From IMG/VR virus record IMGVR_UViG_3300045825_000261, positions 21,175 through 85,174 of that record: 64,000 nucleotides of DNA; one strand, 5' to 3'. The notes beneath the pieces are model-generated. The model was given only the letters and a program-made list of their open reading frames with translations, did not search any database and was not told where the DNA came from. A program made the translations under genes and the position numbers. Positions 39,561 to 49,200 of the stretch are shown here, piece by piece. Each line of letters begins with the position of its first letter. Position 1 is the stretch's first letter. Source of the stretch: a virus.

Positions 39561-42500
39561 ATCTGGTTTCCCCCTATACCCGCTTGAGCTGTATTGAATG
39601 TCGTTATCTGTGCCAATAAAGCGTTCAACGAGGCAGTCGCGGTGGTTAGAGCTGGAATATTGATAGCTGGCGTTCCTGTGGTTGCAATGCCTTGAGAGGT
39701 TAGAGCCGCCAGCAATGCTGTGTATTCTGAGCGGATTACCACGCCATTCGGGTTAAAAAATTCAATCCCCGCCATACCCGGCGCACCTGCTCCACCGGGC
39801 AGTCCACCTGCAATGTTGTGATAGCCACCGCCGCCTCCGCCGGAACCATACCCAATCCCGCCGACCCCGTAATACCCATAACCCACCCCGAAATTATCAG
39901 AGCCTATGCCTCCGCTCCCTGCGCTCGGCCCTCCAAAACTACCTGATGCGCCATTGCCTGCTAATTGATTACCGTTACTGGTTGTGCGTGCCACCCCACC
40001 AGTAACACCTGCCGCAGCAGAAACAAGTCCAGCCACTCCGGTAGCGACTGCGGATGCCCCGACCGTTAGTGTATAAGTAGCGCCGGGTGTCAAACCATTA
40101 AAAGTAGCTATAACAACCGCGCCTGCCGTTCCTCCGGCGCCATAGTAATATCCCGCCCCTATCGCCCATGATGGATTTGGATTGCCCGCCGTGCCATTTC
40201 CCCCGCCGCCAACTAGTGTCACTCGCATCGAGGTTTTATCTGCTGGTACGGTAAGTGTGTACGTGCCAGGGGTCAGGTAATTTGTTGTTATTCCGACCAA
40301 CTTAGTTATATCAACCGTACCAGCAGATAACGATCCTCCGAAAGTGCCTGTCGCACCGGTAATGTCACCAGAAAATGTTCCCCTTGCTGCGTTTAAATTT
40401 CCCGAAAATGATCCGTTGCCTGTAATTGCTAGACCGTTTCCATTTATCTGTGCAGCGGTGACGCTGCCATCAATGATCAGATTGCCGTTGATACCTACCG
40501 CACTGATGCCGCCAAGCGTACCCACCTGAAACGCTGGAATCGCACCTGTGCCGTTGGGCTGTGATATTGCAAACTTGTCACACGCAAAGATCACAGCAGA
40601 GCCCACGCCAGTTGAGCCCAGTTGCATCGCTGCATATGTTCCATTCGCTTGAGCCTTGATCGTATATGTCGCACTCAAGCCTGTTAGCGCACTGGCGTTT
40701 GCGCTAGAGGTGGTCGCAACGCCAGAAATCTGACCGGCGAGATTTGCCTGAACTGTATTTATGCTCGTTACCGCCGAGCTAATCGCGTCCGTTCTCGCCG
40801 TTGCTTCGGCGGCTATTGCTGCTGCGTTGGCTCCAGTCGATGTCGTCAATGTGCTAACTTGTGTTGCTAGAGAGTTTGTTGTTGTGGTTAGCGCGTTTTG
40901 AGCTGCCACCACGCCAGCTATGTTCGCGTCAGTCTGTGTCGCCAGCGCTTGACGAGCAAGAGACTCCGCACCGAGAGCGGTTATTGTGTTTGTTACCGAG
41001 TTTTCTGTTGCTATAAGTCGATTAGTCAGCGTGCCATTTACAGTCTGCCTTAGCGCCTCAGCGCTCAACAGCCCCGTAATCACTGCGGTTGCGGAGCTTG
41101 CTTGACTCGCAATGTAGACCGGATCAGTAATCATTGCCAATGGCGTAGCTAGACTTGAAACCATCTGACCTAAGCCAATTGACGCATTTAGTTGAGTCAG
41201 TAGTGACGTAGAGTCTAAGGTGTAAACAAGGCTCGTAGACAACCACCCAGAAAACAACCCAGATGCGTTTTTGGTGCGAATGTAGTAGTTAAATGTTCCG
41301 GCTGTCATTTGTCCAGTATGCACATACGATGTCATTGGCCAGGGCAGTGTTGTGACAATCGTTGCATCAATCTGGTTTCCGGTTGCGCTTCTCCAGACCT
41401 CAACATTGTCAGAGCTTACAACGGCAGCGCCATACATCCACGACAAGTTGATCTGAAACGACCCCTGTGCCGCCGCAAACGTAGCTATAGCTGCCGGTGG
41501 GGGCAATTGCCCCGCAGACGAGAAAGTGGCGTAGGTTGGCTGCGATGCGATTCCAAACATGTTCACGGCAACTATCGTAAACGAGTACACGCCCGCCATA
41601 GAGTTTAGCAGGTCAAATGTCGGCGTGCTTACCGATGTCGTCACTGGGTTTGTTTGGTTTGCGCCAGTTCTGCTCCATGTGACGTTGTAGTAGCTTGCCT
41701 GCCCAGTCCATGAGACAAGCAACTGAAGACCAACTGTGCCTGGAGCAACCTGATATTGCGCCTCGGCTATTGTGACATTGGTGGGCGCAACAACAAGACT
41801 GGAGTTTATTGACGAGGTTAAGGGCGCTGTCAGTATTGTGCCGCCATCTATGCTCGCGTACTTTGCGGGATTGTGTTCAACTGCGGTAATCAAATACTCC
41901 GACGCAGACTCGCTCTGACTTACTCCAATCACTCTAGCGAGAAGCGGAACCAAGTTTGCTTCGGCTATAACCCACATTGCTCCCGGCAACGGGACCTGAG
42001 TAAGTGCGGCATTCCAAGTGATACTTGCGGTAGTTACACCCTGCTGATTTATAATAACGTCTGCAAATGTCCCGTCAGGTAGTCTTATCGACATCGTAGG
42101 CACTGGACCGGCAGTCAGAGTAACTGGTGCATCTAGCGTCGCCGTTGTTGCGGTACAGGCTATCAGGCGACCGCCTAGGCGCCTCCCCGCACGGCTGGGG
42201 TCTTGAATCTTCACAACGTCGCCAGGAATACACAGCGACGAGTCTATGCCGACTCTGAATGTGATAAATGATGACTCAAACTCCTCAGTGTGAAGAATCC
42301 ACAAACCCGCTCTATGTGCCTGACCTCGTGATGTACATCCGAACGCCGTAACGTCTAACTTGCGAACACCAAGTTGCGCAATTAAGGCGGGGTTATCAAC
42401 GTACTCAATTACCTGCTTGTAATACTGGGTTGGGTCATTCCACGTCACCTGAACAACACTATGACGATCTTTGCGAGATGCGCCGGAGTAATTGAATATC

Positions 42501-43804
42501 CCGTCAACCACGTTGGCCGGAGTAAATATCATGCTTGGAGCGGTTGGCGCGTCTTGTGTAAAGTTCACCATTCCGCGCCAATACGCCATTCCTCTAAATG
42601 CTGACGAAATGTCGGAGATTATCTTGTACGCATCCGCCTGTGTTTGAATTGCAGTATTGATGGTGAAGCGCGGCTCAAGACTTCCAAATCCGTCACTTAC
42701 CATCCCGTCGCAATACATTCCTATCTGATACAGTGCAGAAACATTCACGTTGGCTGGAGTAATGTACTGACCGAGACCGTATCTGGTCTCGGTCAGTAGG
42801 TCGTACATGATCCAAGCGGGGTTACTTGTGATCGCCATCTTAAATGTGCCGTTCCATATTCCGGTATAAACTGCCGGCGTCCATACGCCAGCGGCCGACA
42901 TATTTGGCGGCGTATAGTTGCTTGGAACTTTGATGTATAGCCCATTCACCATATAGCTGCGAACGGGGATTGAGCTAAATTCCTGAGAGTTCAGCGTCAT
43001 GCCGATCAGCGCAGAGTTCGGATACGAAAGCTGCGAATTTACAATTTCAACATAGTCGGAGAAGTGAATGTCGTTTGATAGGTTCGATAGAAGACTGTTA
43101 GGCGTAATTCTGGTCATCGCTATGTTCCAGAATGTTGCCGCAGCACCGCCTGCGCCAGTCTTCGGCAAGGCGTACTGGTATGCCGCTTGGTATGTCGAAC
43201 TAACTTTTCCTGAAATCGTTAATACGTCAGACAGCGGGGCGTATGCCCCTCCATTCACCGACACCTCAAACTTAAACTGAACAGTTGTGCCGCTCACGTT
43301 TCCGTTTGTCGTGTCCTGAAACATCAACGATGGCGTTGAAACTATAAGCCTTACCGCATCTACGTTTGGATTGGTTATCGACACAACGACCGGAGCTTGG
43401 CCCTGAGTCACCTTCGTTCCAAGAACGTGCGGCGTCTCTACGTCAGAAAATCCGGTAACTGGTAACTGTGCCTGTTGACCATCACGGAAGTCATAAGCAA
43501 AACCAGTCGGCGTCGATAGAGCTACTCCAGTGGTCGGGTCGATTGTTTGTATTGAAAAGTTCCAGCTTCCGTCTGAGTTTTGAACTGGCGTGTTGTTGAA
43601 GAAAATTGACTGAGCGCCAGCAACCAGACCCCCAATCTGCCCTTCGCCTATCAAATCCAGAACAGAAATCATCGCATGTGAACGAAGGTTGTCTGCCGCA
43701 ACTACCGCGCCACCTCCGCTACCGCCCGCCTTACCAGCGCCGCCAGAGCCGGCGATAGTCAACAGCTCTTCATCCGTAACTCCAAGATCAATATCGCTGC
43801 TCAT
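39557..43804 (-). CDS. Tail tip host-specificity protein (J-like)
   Basis: 1415 residues in the position and architecture of lambda gpJ: N-terminal hub domains (SHAMISVLDLIGEGQIGGLV; TEEFESSFITFRVGIDSSL), fibronectin type III repeats (about 660-850), a helical region, and a C-terminal glycine-rich segment (VTLVGGGGNGTAGNPNP and further G/Y-rich loops, about 1200-1340). The glycine-rich end is of the kind that forms receptor-binding loops in other phage adhesins. It is the main receptor-binding candidate along with the fibres. Confidence 0.88.
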   Translation of the reverse strand: MSSDIDLGVTDEELLTIAGSGGAGKAGGSGGGAVVAADNLRSHAMISVLDLIGEGQIGGLVAGAQSIFFNNTPVQNSDGSWNFSIQTIDPTTGVALSTPTGFAYDFRDGQQAQLPVTGFSDVETPHVLGTKVTQGQAPVVVSITNPNVDAVRLIVSTPSLMFQDTTNGNVSGTTVQFKFEVSVNGGAYAPLSDVLTISGKVSSTYQAAYQYALPKTGAGGAAATFWNIAMTRITPNSLLSNLSNDIHFSDYVEIVNSQLSYPNSALIGMTLNSQEFSSIPVRSYMVNGLYIKVPSNYTPPNMSAAGVWTPAVYTGIWNGTFKMAITSNPAWIMYDLLTETRYGLGQYITPANVNVSALYQIGMYCDGMVSDGFGSLEPRFTINTAIQTQADAYKIISDISSAFRGMAYWRGMVNFTQDAPTAPSMIFTPANVVDGIFNYSGASRKDRHSVVQVTWNDPTQYYKQVIEYVDNPALIAQLGVRKLDVTAFGCTSRGQAHRAGLWILHTEEFESSFITFRVGIDSSLCIPGDVVKIQDPSRAGRRLGGRLIACTATTATLDAPVTLTAGPVPTMSIRLPDGTFADVIINQQGVTTASITWNAALTQVPLPGAMWVIAEANLVPLLARVIGVSQSESASEYLITAVEHNPAKYASIDGGTILTAPLTSSINSSLVVAPTNVTIAEAQYQVAPGTVGLQLLVSWTGQASYYNVTWSRTGANQTNPVTTSVSTPTFDLLNSMAGVYSFTIVAVNMFGIASQPTYATFSSAGQLPPPAAIATFAAAQGSFQINLSWMYGAAVVSSDNVEVWRSATGNQIDATIVTTLPWPMTSYVHTGQMTAGTFNYYIRTKNASGLFSGWLSTSLVYTLDSTSLLTQLNASIGLGQMVSSLATPLAMITDPVYIASQASSATAVITGLLSAEALRQTVNGTLTNRLIATENSVTNTITALGAESLARQALATQTDANIAGVVAAQNALTTTTNSLATQVSTLTTSTGANAAAIAAEATARTDAISSAVTSINTVQANLAGQISGVATTSSANASALTGLSATYTIKAQANGTYAAMQLGSTGVGSAVIFACDKFAISQPNGTGAIPAFQVGTLGGISAVGINGNLIIDGSVTAAQINGNGLAITGNGSFSGNLNAARGTFSGDITGATGTFGGSLSAGTVDITKLVGITTNYLTPGTYTLTVPADKTSMRVTLVGGGGNGTAGNPNPSWAIGAGYYYGAGGTAGAVVIATFNGLTPGATYTLTVGASAVATGVAGLVSAAAGVTGGVARTTSNGNQLAGNGASGSFGGPSAGSGGIGSDNFGVGYGYYGVGGIGYGSGGGGGGYHNIAGGLPGGAGAPGMAGIEFFNPNGVVIRSEYTALLAALTSQGIATTGTPAINIPALTTATASLNALLAQITTFNTAQAGIGGNQI

Positions 43805-43805
43805 A

Positions 43806-44477
43806 CTATGCCCCTGGACGAATTAGTGACGCTGCTACAATTCCAATCGCCAGCGCTGTTGATCCGCTACCGCTTGATGTCTGTTGAATTACTTGAGCGA
43901 CCGTCAACGCGGCAGATATACAATTTGAACCAACGAGCGTTCTGCCGTAGATCAGTTGAACTGGAGCGCCCTGACCTACCGTGTTCACAGGCCCATTAAA
44001 GTAGTGTGATGTCGCGGTAGGATTACTTGCTACGGGAGACAGAGAGTTCGCAACGCCCGCCATCAGCAGAGATGCCCCCATCATGCCGACCGACAGCGCC
44101 GTACTCGCACTCATAGACATTCCTGCGATTCCTGGCCCTAGTGGGCCAAGCAAGCACGCCGAAGCTATCAAAGCGATTCCCAAAATCGACTTACTAGCAC
44201 CTCCAGAGCCCGCGATAATCGGCACGAAGCGAATCTGCTTAACTCGCATATTCATCTTAAAGTCTGCCTCTGTAATTTCCTCATCGGAGTCGTCGGCTCT
44301 GGTGCAGATTACGGTATAGTTTGGATACTCTCCCAAATTATCTCTAATCCAATGAAACAAATGCGGCTTGTTTGCGTTGATCAGATTAAGGGCGTCACTT
44401 GGCGTCTGAACACTAAGCTCCCATTCGCGCCCAAACTCCTTACCCATTGGCCCTTCCAAAATAACTTTCGTAAGCAT
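43806..44477 (-). CDS. Tail assembly protein (gpI-like)
   Basis: 223 residues: N-terminal ubiquitin-like region (MLTKVILEGPMGKEFGREWE), then a small-residue-rich hydrophobic middle (IAGMSMSASTALSVGMMGAS) and VQLIYGRTLVGS, as in lambda gpI. It is needed for tail tip assembly, between the K- and J-like genes. Overlaps the end of the K-like gene by one base. Confidence 0.82.
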   Translation of the reverse strand: MLTKVILEGPMGKEFGREWELSVQTPSDALNLINANKPHLFHWIRDNLGEYPNYTVICTRADDSDEEITEADFKMNMRVKQIRFVPIIAGSGGASKSILGIALIASACLLGPLGPGIAGMSMSASTALSVGMMGASLLMAGVANSLSPVASNPTATSHYFNGPVNTVGQGAPVQLIYGRTLVGSNCISAALTVAQVIQQTSSGSGSTALAIGIVAASLIRPGA

Positions 44478-45208
44478 TACTTGCCCTTAAGCCGTAAATG
44501 ATGCGTTGTGTGCTTCAGGTACATTCCGCCGTATATCTCTTCGCGAGATAGTCTTTGTGCCGAGTGGTGAAGCATCATTCCGTTGCCGAGATATATTGCC
44601 AAATGATTCGATTCGTGACTGCCGATTTGCATTATAAATAAGTCACCTTTGACTGGCTCACTTCCGCAAACTGATTCAAATCCCTCTTTCTCATATCTGC
44701 TCGCGAAAAATGTGTACCCCGGCGTGCCATCAGCTTCGGTTCTTGGGTAGTCGCTTATTTCTACGCCGTATTCGCGCTTGTAAAAATCGCGCACAAGAGA
44801 AAAGCAATCGAATACCCCAGATACATAAGGTCGCTCCAAATATGGCATTTCAAAGTCATTTGGAGTGAGTTTTTCAAGATCGCTGAATACAAACGCGCCA
44901 TCGCGTTTGTACACACTTACGATGTACCAAGGCATTCCGCTATTGCTGCATCCGACAATATCTGCCTGCGATGGTGTTGAGGGCTCTTCAACATGGGTAT
45001 GCCAAACACCAATAACCTCACCAACATCACATGCAACCACATAGTCGTTAATGTCGATAATGAAATTGTTTCTCTTGTCTTCAGCGGTGTTTTTGCACGC
45101 TATTGCGACACTTTTTTTCTTGCCAAACTTAACAACCAGACCACAAGCTTCGTTGGGGTACTGGACCTCACCTTCGGTGCGAATTGACTCAAGCAAATTA
45201 TTGCCCAT
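44477..45208 (-). CDS. Tail protein with JAMM and NlpC/P60 domains (gpK-like)
   Basis: About 243 residues from ATG 45208 (AGGAG 9 bases upstream). The N-terminal Mov34/JAB domain has a complete metal motif H-x-H-x7-S-x2-D (HTHVEEPSTPSQAD). The C-terminal NlpC/P60 domain has the cysteine in GVFDCFSLVRDFY and a histidine in SNHLAIYLGNG. Lambda gpK has the same pair; the peptidase parts may help DNA entry through peptidoglycan. Overlaps the L-like gene by 11 bases. Confidence 0.87.
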   Translation of the reverse strand: MGNNLLESIRTEGEVQYPNEACGLVVKFGKKKSVAIACKNTAEDKRNNFIIDINDYVVACDVGEVIGVWHTHVEEPSTPSQADIVGCSNSGMPWYIVSVYKRDGAFVFSDLEKLTPNDFEMPYLERPYVSGVFDCFSLVRDFYKREYGVEISDYPRTEADGTPGYTFFASRYEKEGFESVCGSEPVKGDLFIMQIGSHESNHLAIYLGNGMMLHHSAQRLSREEIYGGMYLKHTTHHLRLKGK

Positions 45209-45893
45209 ATCTAAGCGCTCCTGGAAAACCGCCATACGGCAATGGGCCTGTCGGGTGTCTGATTTTGCACGAACTCAGCCGCTTCGAGCAGAAGTCGTTC
45301 ACCTGAGTTGTCGGCGTATCGTTGGTGGTAAAGTACGATACCCCCGCATACCCACACTCCGCGCTCCTGTACGTCCAAGTACAGCAGTTTTGCACAACCT
45401 GACGAAATGGAAGTCTTACGCCCTGCACGTCTAACGAAGAGGACAATTCCCACTCGATTATGTATTTGTTTTCCGACATCTTCATGTCGATAATCCAAGT
45501 ATCATCAGAAAAGAACTGAGTTGGGTCTGCCGCTGGATTTACTCCACCTGGGAAATTTGCAGCGTCAAGGTATCTTGCAAATGTGCGTTTTCTTGTCACC
45601 TTGCACCCGATAAGATCGGCGTTTGCAGCAACTAATGACGAGAACATGCCGTTCACATTCGCCACACGCACTCGCGGTCTTGGCAAAGTTCCCTTTGTAG
45701 ACATGTCGAAACCGCTCGCCTCGATAGGCAGAGCGGAATACGTCGCGCCCTGCCATATTACTGGCTGAGTAAGCCCATTGGTTCCCGCGTGAAAATACGA
45801 TATTACTCCGCCAGGAATGTTCGTCATGTCAAGAACGAAAAGCTCCATGATCGCAGATGGAGACATTGATTGAATTTCAGAAATGATAACCAT
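45198..45893 (-). CDS. Minor tail protein (gpL-like)
   Basis: 231 residues. Beta-rich N-terminus (MELFVLDMTNIPGGVISYFH), ending with the cysteine set NCCTWTYRSAECGY and FCSKRLSSCK, which in lambda gpL binds an iron-sulfur cluster. Located between M- and K-like genes exactly as in lambda. Confidence 0.88.
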   Translation of the reverse strand: MVIISEIQSMSPSAIMELFVLDMTNIPGGVISYFHAGTNGLTQPVIWQGATYSALPIEASGFDMSTKGTLPRPRVRVANVNGMFSSLVAANADLIGCKVTRKRTFARYLDAANFPGGVNPAADPTQFFSDDTWIIDMKMSENKYIIEWELSSSLDVQGVRLPFRQVVQNCCTWTYRSAECGYAGVSYFTTNDTPTTQVNDFCSKRLSSCKIRHPTGPLPYGGFPGALRYGQ

Positions 45894-46231
45894 TAGAACT
45901 CAAACACCTGATCGAAAACGCAATTCAACTCAAACACCCCAAACATCGTCTGCGCCATGTCCCACTCTCTGCAAACGTAAACGGCTGTAACGTTGTATGT
46001 GTCCGTCCAAGTAAATGCGGTGGTTGCCGCCTGCGTCTCAAGAAACGCAAATATCAATGACGCCTCTGCATAGTTTCTCGTAAAGCGCAGCATCCACTTT
46101 GCCGGCGATGTGTTTATACCAATCGGAACACGAACCTCATACCCGTCGCCAAACTTGGTCGGCTTTACGCTTGGTTTTGAGATTCGTCTCGCGCCCAAGT
46201 CTGGGTTCCATGTAAATATAGGTTTAGCCAT
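45893..46231 (-). CDS. Minor tail protein (gpM-like)
   Basis: 112 residues: FTWNPDLGARRISKPSVKPT, KFGDGYEVRVP and the C-terminal FGVFELNCVFDQVFEF follow the gpM family of distal tail proteins. Start overlaps nothing; the stop shares a base with the L-like ATG. Confidence 0.85.
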   Translation of the reverse strand: MAKPIFTWNPDLGARRISKPSVKPTKFGDGYEVRVPIGINTSPAKWMLRFTRNYAEASLIFAFLETQAATTAFTWTDTYNVTAVYVCREWDMAQTMFGVFELNCVFDQVFEF

Positions 46232-46241
46232 GTCTAATAAT

Positions 46242-46259
46242 ACCTCACCTGTGACTTAC
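46242..46259. promoter_or_regulatory. Operator on promoter, site 19
   Basis: TACCTCA-CCTG-TGACTTA; on the minus strand TTTACA, 18 bases, TATTAT with the palindrome as spacer. It lies between tape measure and tail tip genes and can start a tip-only transcript. Confidence 0.72.
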
Positions 46260-49200
46260 TTGTAAAGAAGTCCGCCTGGCCTTAATTGGCTTACCATCTC
46301 TTGACGAACAAGCGCCGATATGTTCGCTGCAAGATTGTTCATCTTTGTCGCCGTGTTTCCGGCTGGTTGCGACGATGTTGCTGTCGCGTCGCCGCCCGCC
46401 GCTTGGTTTACAATGATAGATATGTTTATCGCCTGTCCGCCCTGCTTTGACGAGCTTGTTGCTGACGCCGCCCCCTTCATCGTTACGGGTATGCTGCGCC
46501 CGTCGGGAAGGGGAACATAAGCTTCTGGGCCAGCTTCGCCGAACATAGCCAGTTGTGGAGAGTTAGCTATGCCTCCGGTAGCGTACTTCTTCAACTCGAC
46601 TTGCCCAAAGTTAGTCATGATGCCGCCATTTGCGAATGGTATTGTTGAAATTAACCCATCAATACCCATCGGCCCCATAATGCTGCCGCCTGCCGACGCC
46701 GCGCCTGCCGACGCCGCGCCCGTTCCGCCACCCATAAGACCGCCAAGTAGACCGCCACCTCCACCGCCACCTCCACCGCCAGATGCGGCTATAGATGCCG
46801 CTGCGCTTGTCGCTGCTGCCGCAAGATTTGTCAGAGAAAGAGTCGCTGCCTGCTCCGCAGACATTCTTGTAGTCATACCTGCGACTTCAGAAGCGCCCTT
46901 TACCGCAACATCAACCGCAGACTTCGCCATGCCGTCCGTTGCCGTCTTCGCTCCGAAGATTGAAGACAAGAATCCGCCAACTGTTGTCTTTGCCTTGTCC
47001 AGTGCTTGAGCAAGCATACCTGCGGGGGCTGTCGCCGCATTTGCAATCGTCGCTGCCGGACTAACACCCTGAACCGTCACAAGTGGATTTTGCGCTGTGC
47101 CGTCTGGCTTCGATGGCCCCTTGTTTCCAGAAAGCAAAGCTCCAAGACCAGATGTTTGATCAAGGCCAAATATCTTGGAAACGCCTCCACCAATCATATT
47201 TGCCGCTCCGCCAACTAGGTCACCAGTTGCGCGGTGCAACAGCATGTTGCTGGTGTCCGTAGCCATGCCTGCGAGCGTACCGCGAGCCATAGTGCCCATC
47301 TGCCTTCCGGTCATTCTTGTTCCGTTTGCGTTTCTGCCCTGAACCATGCGCTCAAGGTCGGTCATCATCGCGCTTCCCCACTTAGCCTTTAGACCGTTAA
47401 TTTCATCCATCGAGTTTTTCCAAGTTACAACCTGATGGTCGAGCGCGGTCTTTTGCATTTGCGCTTTTTGCTTCTCTGCATTCTCTTCGTATTTTTTAAG
47501 ATTATCCTTAAGCATGGTTGTGTCTGCGCCAAGACGCTTTAGCTCTTCGATATGCTTTTTTGTAAGATCGACTGCCTCTTTTGTGTCTTCTTCAAACTTC
47601 TTTACCGCTTTAGATTCTTTGCTCAAAACGGAACTGCCATCCCACTCTTCTGGCTTTTTCTGATCTGTGAGCATTTTGCCAAGTCGAAGCTGCGCGGACG
47701 CAAGCGTTTGATTGCTTAGCGCCTCACCTTTTTCGCGCAAATAATCTGCATTCTTATCGAGGCCAGGAGCGTCCTTTTCCCTGCGGGCTAGGTCGCGCTC
47801 TAGCGCAACAAGCGCGGCGTCTCTGTGGTCTTTTCCGCCAGACGCAAGAAATGTCGATGATTCTGCTGCGGATACTTTTGACGCTGCCGAAAGCTCACCT
47901 GCCGATTTGAGACCTTTGGCAATGTCGACTGCTTGCTGTTGTTGCGCATAGGCGGCCATCGCCTTTTGAGCAACAGCACCTTCTGTTGTCCACTTCCCAC
48001 CAATCTTGATTCGCTTTTGGCTGTTTAGATCAACGTCTTCTTCGCCCAAAGGATTGTTTTTGTCATACTCGCGATCGTTCTTCCAGACCTCTTTGCCGCC
48101 CTTTTTCTCGTAGTGACCTTTGCGAAGACGACGATTTCTCGGGTCGCCACCGTCGTCCATATTGCCCGCGAGCAACTGTGCCTTGAAGTTTGCTTCGGCC
48201 CTTTTCTCGTAGGTGTCTGCACCTGTCGCAAGTGATTGAAGCTTTAATTGTGAAACCTCATTTTTGCCTGTCGCAATTGAAGCAAACTTAATCAGCCCGT
48301 CCTCAAACTCGCGTGGCTTTTTCTTAAGGTCGTCGGCAATCTTAAACCCGCCAGATGTATCGACCTCTGAGTGCTTTATCTTTTCTTTTGCAGCGTCTAT
48401 TTTATCTTTTGTGGTTTTGAACTCCGTCAATCTCTTTTCTTCCTTCTTGCCCTCAGAAGATTCCTTGTAGCCCTTTTTGTTCTTAAGCTTTTCCTGATGC
48501 GCTGTCTGATCAATTTTGAACTGAACTGACTCTTTTTTGCTTACCTCGTCAATTCGCTTATTTTCTTTGGCAAGCTCCTCGTTATTCTTTTGCATCAAAG
48601 CGTTTTTCCGCTCCTGCATCTCTAGAGAGCGCTCCTGCAATGCAAGCGTTGCCGTCTCTGTCTTCAGAATTCTGTCAGCTTCGTCAATCTTCTTTTGACC
48701 CTCAACTTTAAAGTTAAGCAAGCCACCTTCCAAAACGCCCTTACCCGCCCTCTCTACTTCCTTAGAGCCTTTCTCTCTTAACTCCTTCGCTTCTGCAATT
48801 CTCTTCTCGGTTTCGGTCTTGTCTTTAACCGTACTCATTCCTGCCGCTGCGCGTTCTGCGCGACCAACCGCATCCTCCGCCTTTTGAGCAGCTTCTTCCG
48901 CAGCATTGCCCCAGTTAGACCACGCGAGCAAACCAATGCCGAGAGCGGTGGTTATAAGCCCGATTGGGCCGCCTAACAGCATCATTGCTCGACTAAGCAC
49001 GCCTGTCGCTACCGTCATTCCCCCTTGGGCCACCGCCGCTGCTGTTGTTGTTGCCGCAACCGTAGCGGTTCCTCCAGCAGCGATCGTTGCGGCAGAAGCC
49101 TGAGCCCTCAGCCCCATCGCTGCGGAAAGACTTGTGCGAGTCATCGCGGTTTCACCTACGGCCGCCGTGGTTGCCGATGTGGCAACTGCGGTATTTGCGA

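Noticed and set aside
44639-44656. TAAGTCA-CCTT-TGACTGG inside the gpK-like gene
   Set aside because: Part of it simply encodes the conserved GDLF motif of NlpC/P60 (GGT GAC TTA TTT), so the match is probably a codon coincidence.
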